Positions 1 through 5,815 of a stretch of DNA of 6,608 bases are shown here, piece after piece. The notes beneath the pieces are model-generated. The model searched no databases and was not told the DNA's origin. It worked only from the letters and a program-made list of their open reading frames with translations. Both the position numbers and the translations under genes were made by a program. The stretch is from an uncultured Collinsella sp. (GTDB lineage: Bacteria; Actinomycetota; Coriobacteriia; Coriobacteriales; Coriobacteriaceae). Within the stretch, counting starts at the first letter, position 1; every line of letters begins with the position of its first letter. The stretch spans positions 1 through 6,608 of the forward strand of contig CAAENI010000117.1 in NCBI GenBank assembly GCA_900757285.1, given 5' to 3'.

Positions 1-34
1 AGCCTTGCCTCTCTTGTACGAGAAAGGACGCGTA

Positions 35-763
35 ATGAAGATCATTAAAGCTAAAGACTACGAGGATATGAGCCGCAAGGCCGCCAATATCATCTCGGCC
101 CAGGTTATCCTCAAGCCCGATTGCGTGCTGGGTCTTGCCACCGGCTCCACCCCGATTGGTGCCTACAAGCAGCTCGCCGCTTGGTACGAGAAGGGTGACG
201 TCGACTTTGCCGAGGTCAGCACCTACAACCTCGACGAGTATCGTGGCCTTTCGCACGACGATCCCCAGAGCTACCATTACTTTATGCGTGAGAACTTCTT
301 CGATCACATTAACATCGACCTGAACAACACACATGTGCCCGATGGCTCCAATCCCGACGCTGCCGCTGCCTGCTCCGAGTACGACAAGATCGTCGCTGCC
401 GCCGGTTACCCTGATCTGCAGCTGCTCGGCATCGGTAACAACGGTCACATTGGCTTCAACGAGCCCGATGACCACTTCTCCAAGGGTACGCACTGTGTCG
501 ACCTCACCGAGAGCACCATTCAGGCCAACAGCCGCCTGTTCGACAGCATCGACGACGTGCCCCGTCAGGCCTACACCATGGGCACTCAGACCATCATGTA
601 TGCCCGCATGATCCTGGTTGTCGCCAACGGCGAGGCCAAGGCACAGGCCGTGCATGACATGTGCTATGGTCCGGTTACCCCCGAGTGCCCTGCCTCGATC
701 CTGCAGCTGCACACCAACTGCGTTGTCGTTGCCGATGAGGCCGCCCTTTCGCTCTGCGAGTAG
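35..763 (+). CDS. nagB: Glucosamine-6-phosphate deaminase (242 aa)
   Basis: Converts glucosamine 6-phosphate and water to fructose 6-phosphate and ammonia in the cytoplasm, the last step feeding amino sugars (GlcNAc, mucin or peptidoglycan sugars) into glycolysis. Seen in the sequence: the sugar-phosphate loop LATGSTP at residues 34-40, YNLDEY at 64-69 holding the catalytic Asp67, and GIGNNGHIGFNEP at 132-144 with His138 and Glu143 matching E. coli His143 and Glu148. Asn136 stands where E. coli NagB has Asp141, a substitution I know from Gram-positive relatives, so the enzyme is probably active. GEAKAQAV near 199-206 supplies the later phosphate-binding Lys. The length of 242 aa matches the short Bacillus-type enzymes, not the 266-aa allosteric E. 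coli form. The ATG at 35 is chosen over an in-frame TTG at 5 because AGAAAGGA at 21-28 sits 6 bases before it. The gene has its own terminator downstream. Its promoter lies left of the window, so whether a nagA partner precedes it cannot be seen. Confidence 0.96.
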   Translation: MKIIKAKDYEDMSRKAANIISAQVILKPDCVLGLATGSTPIGAYKQLAAWYEKGDVDFAEVSTYNLDEYRGLSHDDPQSYHYFMRENFFDHINIDLNNTHVPDGSNPDAAAACSEYDKIVAAAGYPDLQLLGIGNNGHIGFNEPDDHFSKGTHCVDLTESTIQANSRLFDSIDDVPRQAYTMGTQTIMYARMILVVANGEAKAQAVHDMCYGPVTPECPASILQLHTNCVVVADEAALSLCE

Positions 764-795
764 CGATAGCCTATCATCTCGACATAGCTTTGCCG

Positions 796-823
796 AAGGC
801 CTCCGCTTTGCGGGGGCCTTTTT
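796..823 (+). terminator. Intrinsic terminator of nagB
   Basis: A 10-bp stem, AAGGCCTCCG (796-805) with CGGGGGCCTT (811-820) including one T-G wobble, closes a 5-base loop CTTTG and runs into TTTTT (819-823). It starts 33 bases after the nagB stop, so nagB transcription should end here rather than continue into the regulator at 1208. Confidence 0.93.
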
Positions 824-1207
824 GCTGAGCGCGCGCCGTGTGCTTGACGAAAATCTGGCCGCGAACTGGACGGGTGCGTCTGGTGCAGCATGATTCATTC
901 CATAACAGATACTATGCATAAATGCTATGAAAAGGTCGCAGACGGTAGCTGACGTTAGGTGAGTTGCGCAACACAATTGAACAGCGCTCATTTGAGGTAC
1001 ACTGCCAAAGGATGGGACAAGCTGGCAAGCGCATTGACCTGCGCAAAGACTGATTGGTTGGGGGATAAGTTTCAATCGGACCACGCTGAACAAAAACTTG
1101 CCATTTGCGTACCAACAAACATCCTAAACCGTAGCATCGCTCTATTCATCTAGCGATACATATGGTCTAGCGTTACGGTGTCCATGTGGTCGAGTTGAGG
1201 AGCGGGC
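824..1207. other. Gene-poor intergenic stretch before the regulator
   Basis: I see no convincing gene here. Both strands carry only short open frames, without a Shine-Dalgarno or recognisable protein. The base composition is more A+T-rich than the flanking genes. It should hold the promoter of the regulator, but no strong -35/-10 pair stands out. The best I can point to is TTGAAC at 977-982 with TACACT at 998-1003, whose 15-base spacing is poor. The right end carries a direct repeat at 1150-1176. About 380 bases is long for a plain promoter region in this kind of genome, so an unrecognised small RNA or a decayed gene remains possible. Confidence 0.5.
1150..1176. repeat. Pair of 10-bp direct repeats upstream of the regulator
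   Basis: CTAGCGATAC (1150-1159) recurs as CTAGCGTTAC (1167-1176), matching 9 of 10 bases with a 17-base period, 32 bases before the regulator start codon. The first copy also takes part in an inverted repeat: ATCGCT at 1136-1141 is the reverse complement of AGCGAT at 1152-1157. A cluster of short repeats directly before a regulator gene is a typical place for a DNA-binding site, possibly for the regulator itself. That role is inference. Confidence 0.4.
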
Positions 1208-4207
1208 ATGGTTAACGATTTGGGCAATACGGACGACCTCGAGCTTATGCCGCTGGGCAGTAGTTATACGGTGCGGCGCGATCGCTTGATGAACGAACTT
1301 ATCGCCAAGGGCCGAAAGGCCGGCGTCGTAGTCCTCTACGCGCCTGATGGCTTTGGGAAAACCTCGGTGCTGCTGCAGTATGCCCAAGAGGTTAAAAACG
1401 ATCCGACGCGAGGTCCCGTGCGGATCATTGAGGCAGACCGCGCCATTGGGCGCGAGGTGTTTATGCAGCTCGAGGTCGTTACCGAAGAGCTTAAGGACAA
1501 GCCGCACTCCCTGATCGCAATCGATAACGTGCCTAACCTCAGCCAGAGCGAGACCGAGGAGCTGATCGACCGAATCCGAAGCCTGCGTGCTATGGGGGTT
1601 GGGGTCTTTATGAGCTGCCGTCCCTCGAATCGCCAGCTGATTCATGGACTGGGCGATTCGATTAAAGTCAACGCGCAGATGCTCAAGGTGCATGCCTATG
1701 AGTATTCGGCGTGGGCATCGGCGTTTTCGATCAGCACATCGCTCGACTTCTATCAGCTTACGCAGGGCGTGCCCGAGCTCGTCTCGGCTATGCAGTCGGG
1801 ACTATACGGGCAGGGAGACGTTGCCCAGATGCTCGAAAACGAGATCGTCAATATCTACGGTGCGGCACTTGTTGATCTGGCGTCGCTCGAGAACAACGCC
1901 CTGTTTAGCGTGGCATGCTTGATGGTCTTAATGGGTGAGGGCAATATTTCGGAGCTCGAGGCTTGCGGTGTTAGGCTTTCGGCGATTGACCAGTCCTATC
2001 TTGTCCGCGATTATCCCATTTTTGGCGTTGATCCGGCAGACCGGAGCTTTACCTGCTTGGGTACCGAGGACAACGCGCGCCTGCGATTGCGCAAGCTGGT
2101 CGCCGAAATTCGCCCCGAACTCGTTGTACGGGCGGCGCGTATATTGATTAAAGCGGGGCGCTGCGATACCGCGATGGACCTCGCCGACGCGTTTTTGGAC
2201 CGCAGTGCGGTGTTGGAGCTTGCCGGGCAGTATGGGGTCGATCTGGCCCTGACGGGGCATGGAGGGGATGTCTGCCGCGCGGCGCTGGGAAAGACTGAGG
2301 CAGATGGCCGGGTATCGGAGCCGACGCCTGACGAGGCGCTCGGCATCTATCTGGCGGCGGTGAGCGTCTCCAATACAAAGCTCGCGCGGTATATGGCCTC
2401 AATTATCGAGCATGCGGGCGAGCAAGCGATTTGCGAGCTCGATCCCGTGTCGTGGAAGGTGGCGCACGCGTTTACGGCCGCCTGTTATGGAGATAGCGGT
2501 CTGGGGCTTCCGGCAAGCCATACAGCGCTGGAAAGTGAGGCGTCTTGTGCCGCACTCGACATGCTGTCCGCACATATCGAGATAAAACATGGGCTGACCG
2601 AGCGGGCGAAGGGCGGTGAGATCCTCGCGGGGCTCAAAACGGATAAGGCCTACGATTGCGAGCTCGATATCGCGGGGACGTTTGTGCGAGCGGACCGCAT
2701 GTTGACGGAGCTATTTGATGGGTCGTATGCAGGGACTGACGAGCGTGATGACGAGATGGCCCTGACACTCGAGGCGCTCGAAGCGCGTGGCATCCGAGCA
2801 CTCGCCATCTGGGTGCGCATGGTATTATCGGCGCGGCGCCTGCTTGCCGGCATGCCGGTGACCGACGAGCAGGCATTCAATGAGCTCGACCGTTTTGCCG
2901 TGCGCGTGCGTGACAATCAAGTCCAGTTGTTTGGCTTGATACTGGAAGGCTGGCAGTCGCTGGCTGAGGGGCGTCCGGTCAATGCCAAATTCCGTGCGGT
3001 GCAGGTGCTCAGGCTTGCCGAGGAATCGATTGGATACATACGCGACAACGCACTGCTGCTAGAGCGCGCGGCATACTTACGCAATACATCGATGGTATCG
3101 GTGCGCGAAGAGGCAGAGCTGCTCGATTTGAGTCGGACGCAGGTCGGTGGTGCCGAGGCTTGGATGGTGGCGCTGCATTTGGCCTCCGCGGGCCGCGATA
3201 GCGACCTTGCAGCCTGGATGTCCATGAACCGCCCGGGGATTTTAAATCCGTCGTATCGGCTGTTTGCGCGTCTTGCGATGCATTGTCTGGGTGAGCCGGC
3301 TGCTAGAATTCGAAAGAAGCTCCCGGTGCGCGAGCTGTCGCGATATTCGCTGCGTGACGACTTTGAGGGCGAAGGCGAGCGTCTGTTCCAGGCCGGCGAT
3401 GCCGAGGGTGTCGATGTGATTGGCCATATCGAGATCCGCATGTTTGGGGCGTTTCGCGCCGAGCGCGACGGGTTTCCCATCACGGATAAGATGTGGCGCC
3501 GCAAGAAAGCGGCGACGCTTGCCGAGCGGCTTGCGCTGGGTATGGATGCACTGGTCGACCGCGAGACGCTGGCCATGGAGCTGTGGCCCCATGCCGAGTT
3601 CAATAGCGCCCGCAACAACCTGTACTCGACGATATCGCGCTTGCGTTCGGCCTTGGGGCCGACACCGGACGGCAAGTCGTGTGTGCTGATCCAAAACGAG
3701 TGCATTGGGCTTAATGGCGATTACGTCAAGACCGACGTGCGGTTGTTTGATCAGATAAGCCGCGAAGTTTTGGGAAATCGCACGGGTGCGCGCGGACCCC
3801 ATCTGATCGAGCTGTGCCTTAAGATCGAGCAGCTCTACGCCGGCCCGCTGTATGTTCCCAATGGCTGTAATCCCACCTACTTTTTGCGTATGCGGCGCAT
3901 TATGGAATCGAAGTATATCGACTGCATGATTCGGGGCGCGAATGCCGCCCTAGAAGAAAACGATCTGCAGTCGGCGGTATGGCTGGTGGAGTCGGGGCTG
4001 CGGCAAGAGACGGCGCGCGAGGATATGGTGCGTTGCGCTATGCGCGTCTACGGTGCGGCGGGGCGACGACGCGATATCGTCGAGCTGTACAGTGGGCATA
4101 TGCATCACCTGAGGGAGCAGGTCAATGGCGTGCCCGAGCCCGAGACGCGGCGTCTGTACGAGCGCTTGGTGGAGGGCAGGCTTAACCGCGTGCTCGTCGA
4201 GCGATAA
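1208..4207 (+). CDS. Large NTPase/BTAD (SARP-like) transcriptional regulator, 999 aa
   Basis: Probably a cytoplasmic, ligand- or partner-gated transcription activator. Residues 1-200 look like the NTPase module of MalT/LAL-type STAND regulators: a P-loop APDGFGKTS at 45-53 (Lys51), a Walker B-like LIAIDN at 102-107 (Asp106), FMSCRPS at 134-140, and a GVPELV motif near 187, in the place of the usual GxP motif. Residues of about 200-735 are a long, mostly helical and alanine-rich region, probably degenerate TPR-like repeats for effector sensing. From about 740, IEIRMFGAF opens an OmpR-like winged helix. The likely recognition helix lies in NSARNNLYSTISRLRSALG (799-817). A BTAD domain follows, about 841-985, including PEPETRRLYERL near the end. 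AfsR has SARP first and NTPase after; here the order is reversed, an arrangement I know from other large BTAD proteins. The ATG at 1208 has GAGGAG at 1197-1202, 5 bases upstream. It stands alone, facing a convergent gene, so its targets are not evident. I see no signal peptide or membrane segment. Confidence 0.85.
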   Translation: MVNDLGNTDDLELMPLGSSYTVRRDRLMNELIAKGRKAGVVVLYAPDGFGKTSVLLQYAQEVKNDPTRGPVRIIEADRAIGREVFMQLEVVTEELKDKPHSLIAIDNVPNLSQSETEELIDRIRSLRAMGVGVFMSCRPSNRQLIHGLGDSIKVNAQMLKVHAYEYSAWASAFSISTSLDFYQLTQGVPELVSAMQSGLYGQGDVAQMLENEIVNIYGAALVDLASLENNALFSVACLMVLMGEGNISELEACGVRLSAIDQSYLVRDYPIFGVDPADRSFTCLGTEDNARLRLRKLVAEIRPELVVRAARILIKAGRCDTAMDLADAFLDRSAVLELAGQYGVDLALTGHGGDVCRAALGKTEADGRVSEPTPDEALGIYLAAVSVSNTKLARYMASIIEHAGEQAICELDPVSWKVAHAFTAACYGDSGLGLPASHTALESEASCAALDMLSAHIEIKHGLTERAKGGEILAGLKTDKAYDCELDIAGTFVRADRMLTELFDGSYAGTDERDDEMALTLEALEARGIRALAIWVRMVLSARRLLAGMPVTDEQAFNELDRFAVRVRDNQVQLFGLILEGWQSLAEGRPVNAKFRAVQVLRLAEESIGYIRDNALLLERAAYLRNTSMVSVREEAELLDLSRTQVGGAEAWMVALHLASAGRDSDLAAWMSMNRPGILNPSYRLFARLAMHCLGEPAARIRKKLPVRELSRYSLRDDFEGEGERLFQAGDAEGVDVIGHIEIRMFGAFRAERDGFPITDKMWRRKKAATLAERLALGMDALVDRETLAMELWPHAEFNSARNNLYSTISRLRSALGPTPDGKSCVLIQNECIGLNGDYVKTDVRLFDQISREVLGNRTGARGPHLIELCLKIEQLYAGPLYVPNGCNPTYFLRMRRIMESKYIDCMIRGANAALEENDLQSAVWLVESGLRQETAREDMVRCAMRVYGAAGRRRDIVELYSGHMHHLREQVNGVPEPETRRLYERLVEGRLNRVLVER

Positions 4208-4238
4208 AAAAATGAGCGTCCGAATTGCTCGGACGCTC
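4206..4238 (-). terminator. Intrinsic terminator of yhbY, overlapping the regulator stop
   Basis: A perfect 10-bp stem (GAGCGTCCGA at 4214-4223 with TCGGACGCTC at 4229-4238) and a 5-base loop. On the - strand it is followed by a run of seven T (the A-run at 4206-4212), the standard intrinsic terminator layout, about 40 bases after the yhbY stop. On the + strand the same hairpin has no T-run after it, so it is at best a weak terminator or 3' stabiliser for the regulator mRNA. The A-run begins inside the regulator's TAA stop codon (4205-4207). Confidence 0.88.
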
Positions 4239-4277
4239 GCAAGCTTGATGTATATTGGCTCGCCGGATCGTTGGCTC

Positions 4278-4577
4278 TTAGACGAGCTTAATCTTCTCGA
4301 TGTCCTTGCGCGAGGACTCGCGATACAGCGAGAACTTGCGGCCGATAACCTGGACGACCTCGGCATGGCAGCGGTCGGCGAGCTCTTCGGCGGCCTCGCG
4401 GGCGGAAAGGCTGGAACCATCGAGTACGGAGCACTTAACGAGCTCGTGCTTCTCCAGGTAGGCGACCGTCTGCTCGACGGTGCCCTCGTTGATGTCGGAC
4501 TTGCCGATGATGATGGCGGGGTTGAGGTGATGGGCCATGCTGCGAAGCTGCTTGACCTGGGCTCCTGTCAGTACCAT
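4278..4577 (-). CDS. yhbY: YhbY-family (CRM domain) RNA-binding protein, 99 aa
   Basis: A single CRM domain filling the whole protein, as in YhbY of E. coli and YqeI of Bacillus, which associate with pre-ribosomal particles and are thought to help large-subunit assembly. Seen: LTGAQVKQLRSMAHHLNP at 3-20, the RNA-contacting loop IGKSDINEG at 24-32, the helix TVEQTVAYLEKHELVKCSVL at 33-52, and the terminal strand VVQVIGRKFSLYRES at 74-88. The loop reads GKSD, where GKxG is usual, a small departure. Start ATG at 4577; the Shine-Dalgarno is weak (GAGAA at 4581-4585 with AGAAAG behind it). It follows the methyltransferase on the same strand after a 182-base gap, so co-transcription is possible but not tight. 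A good terminator follows at 4206-4238. Confidence 0.93.
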   Translation of the reverse strand: MVLTGAQVKQLRSMAHHLNPAIIIGKSDINEGTVEQTVAYLEKHELVKCSVLDGSSLSAREAAEELADRCHAEVVQVIGRKFSLYRESSRKDIEKIKLV

Positions 4578-4599
4578 GGGTTCTCGCTTTCTATGTTAT

Positions 4600-4619
4600 G
4601 GGGCGCCCCGCGATGGGGC
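4600..4619. repeat. GC-rich palindrome/hairpin before yhbY
   Basis: GGGGCGCCCC at 4600-4609 is a perfect 10-base palindrome. Its right half GCCCC (4605-4609) also pairs with GGGGC (4615-4619) across a 5-base loop GCGAT. It lies 22 bases upstream of the yhbY start and would sit in its 5' leader. No T-run follows on either strand, so it is not a standard terminator. It could be an operator or an mRNA leader hairpin. I see nothing else in the 4578-4759 gap. Confidence 0.35.
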
Positions 4620-4759
4620 CTTAATCTACGTGAGCTGTCCCACGATAGCGCAGGAACGGCGCGGTGTGGGGCGTGTTTGCCCAGTTCAAAAAGAATGCGG
4701 ATGCCGAGCGGGAGAACAGCGCGAGTTGCAGGCGGACGTGTACGGCAGCCGAAAGCGGT

Positions 4760-5647
4760 CTATGGGCGGCACGAAGAGACCGGCTCCCATGCAATAAACG
4801 CCCAACGAACCTTGCGGACATGATCGAGCATATAGCGCCCCTGCGGCACGCCCTTGGAGCCCGGCTCACCGGCATGGGGATTCTCGATCATGTGTTGAGC
4901 GATGTAGTCGCGCAGGCGGTCGATCTTATCCTCGTTACCGTGCTCGAGCATACGGGAGAAGTCCTCCACGCCCGCCTCAAGGCTATCGAAGGTATCGCGA
5001 CGAGGCGATTCAAAGTACGTAACCTGCGGCAGGGCACCCATCTGAATGAGGATATTAAAGGCATACACAAAGCCATTACTGCAGGTAACCGAGGCACCGA
5101 TGGCGTTCATCAGGTGCAGGTCATAGCGCGGGCTGGAGTTGGCGACCATCGTGACGGCACAACGCCGACGAGCCGTTCGATCAAGCTTGGCAAGCGCGCC
5201 TTTAAGGTTGGTCGTGGTGACAGAGCGACTGGCAAAGGCAACATCTACCGCTTTCGCGACCGGTCCAACCAAATCCCAATCATCATCCCAAGCAAGCTCA
5301 AGCGGTGTAATGCGATCCTCGAGCCCATAGTACTCAATGCCAGCATCAAGCGTGCCCAACATAGCAGGGGAAAAGTCAGCAGCAATCACAGGATGTCCAG
5401 CCTGAGCAAGCGGAATAGCAATCGACCCAGCCCCACACCCCATATCCAGCACGGACTCACCAGGCTTTAACGCCAACAGCTTCATAAAGTCCCGGGCATA
5501 CGGAGCAGTCTCAAGCGGCCGAAAATGCCGAGCCCGCTTATCCCACTCAAAAGAATCATCAGCCCGCCGCCGACCAGCCTGCAGGCGCATCCATTCCTCA
5601 TTCCAATCCGCAGAAAGCAGCTCAGATTGAATTACACCATCAGCCAC
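4760..5647 (-). CDS. Class I SAM-dependent methyltransferase, 295 aa
   Basis: Transfers a methyl group from S-adenosylmethionine to an unknown acceptor; cytoplasmic, with no membrane segment. The Rossmann core is clear: motif I SVLDMGCGAGSIAIPLA at 65-81, the acidic residue ending strand 2 in IAADFSPAML (Asp91, ribose binding), LAWDDDWD at 118-125 in the region that normally contacts adenine, and VDVAFASRS at 134-142 at strand 4. The first 60 residues (WNEEWMRLQ, then FEWDKRARHFRPLETAPYARDFMKLL) form a substrate-side cap, and the C-terminal 100 residues are not diagnostic to me. The start is a GTG at 5645-5647, preceded 7 bases upstream by GAGGGGG. A terminator ends 5 bases before that ribosome site, so expression probably depends on antitermination. 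Codon choice changes inside the gene: by my hand count 6 of the first 95 codons end in C, against 34 of the last 95. The substrate cannot be named. Confidence 0.88.
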   Translation of the reverse strand: MADGVIQSELLSADWNEEWMRLQAGRRRADDSFEWDKRARHFRPLETAPYARDFMKLLALKPGESVLDMGCGAGSIAIPLAQAGHPVIAADFSPAMLGTLDAGIEYYGLEDRITPLELAWDDDWDLVGPVAKAVDVAFASRSVTTTNLKGALAKLDRTARRRCAVTMVANSSPRYDLHLMNAIGASVTCSNGFVYAFNILIQMGALPQVTYFESPRRDTFDSLEAGVEDFSRMLEHGNEDKIDRLRDYIAQHMIENPHAGEPGSKGVPQGRYMLDHVRKVRWAFIAWEPVSSCRP

Positions 5648-5654
5648 GGGCCAT

Positions 5655-5661
5655 CCCCCTC
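5655..5661 (-). promoter_or_regulatory. Shine-Dalgarno of the methyltransferase, fixing a GTG start
   Basis: On the - strand GAGGGGG lies 7 bases before the GTG at 5645-5647. An ATG at 5652-5654 is in another frame. The site lies 5 bases after the U-run of the leader terminator, so it belongs to the regulated readthrough transcript. Confidence 0.75.
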
Positions 5662-5666
5662 ACAAC

Positions 5667-5698
5667 AAAAAAGCGACTCCTCCCAAAAGAAGAGCCGC
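5667..5698 (-). terminator. Leader terminator (attenuator candidate) before the methyltransferase
   Basis: On the - strand GCGGCTCTTC (5698-5689) pairs with GAGGAGTCGC (5682-5673) across a 6-base loop, using two wobble pairs, and is followed by six T (5672-5667). The layout is a standard intrinsic terminator. It could end transcription from the UPF0210 gene, but its U-run stops 5 bases before the methyltransferase ribosome site. That leaves no space for a promoter downstream, so any methyltransferase mRNA begun upstream must pass it. Regulated readthrough is the simplest reading. Confidence 0.8.
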
Positions 5699-5815
5699 AA
5701 CCAGCATATATCAGAAAGAACCGATCCAACGCCAAACCGCAATATCGACCATGCGGTGCAGGAGCGAAGCGACTGCAACCGGGATAGAACTCAACCGAGG
5801 TCCCGTTGTGCGGGA
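5699..5815 (-). promoter_or_regulatory. Structured 5' leader of the methyltransferase, class unknown
   Basis: Read on the - strand, this leader has a 5-bp hairpin TCCCG/CGGGA with loop CACAA (5815-5801) and an 8-bp stem CGGTTGCAG/CTGCACCG with one bulged T, around an 11-base loop that itself can form a tiny GC hairpin. An alternative 5-bp hairpin, CCGCA/TGCGG (5756-5737), reuses part of the second stem. TTGCGG occurs twice, at 5742-5737 and at 5700-5695 at the foot of the terminator, so the same CCGCA could pair with either. I compared it from memory with the SAM, SAH, cobalamin, TPP and T-box cores and found no match. It may be a new regulatory leader, a protein-binding leader, or chance structure. 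A poor promoter candidate, TTGGCG with TATATG (5710-5705) at 19-base spacing, also lies inside it. Confidence 0.45.

Noticed and set aside
765..775. GATAGCCTATC small inverted repeat just after the nagB stop
   Set aside because: Only 4 bp with a 3-base loop; the strong terminator at 796-823 explains the 3' end.
912..1153. Short open frames of 64-68 codons on both strands between nagB and the regulator
   Set aside because: Overlapping on opposite strands, no ribosome site, and no protein family recognised.
1163..1170. TGGTCTAG resembling half of a DasR/NagR (GntR-family) operator near an amino-sugar gene
   Set aside because: The right half should read close to ACCA but reads CGTT, and the site is downstream of nagB's terminator rather than in front of nagB. 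It is better explained by the direct repeat.
2917..3705. Long open frame (262 codons) on the - strand inside the regulator
   Set aside because: It lies fully antisense to the regulator's C-terminal coding region. It is rich in Ser and Arg, as expected of a GC-rich shadow frame, and has no recognisable domain.
4125..5470. Open frames on the + strand (4125-4823 and 4664-5470) over yhbY and the methyltransferase
   Set aside because: Both are antisense to genes with clear family motifs. Their translations show no domain and no plausible ribosome site.
5699..5815. Known riboswitch (SAM, SAH, cobalamin, TPP, T-box) before the methyltransferase
   Set aside because: None of the conserved core sequences I can recall is present on the - strand, so no class name is assigned.
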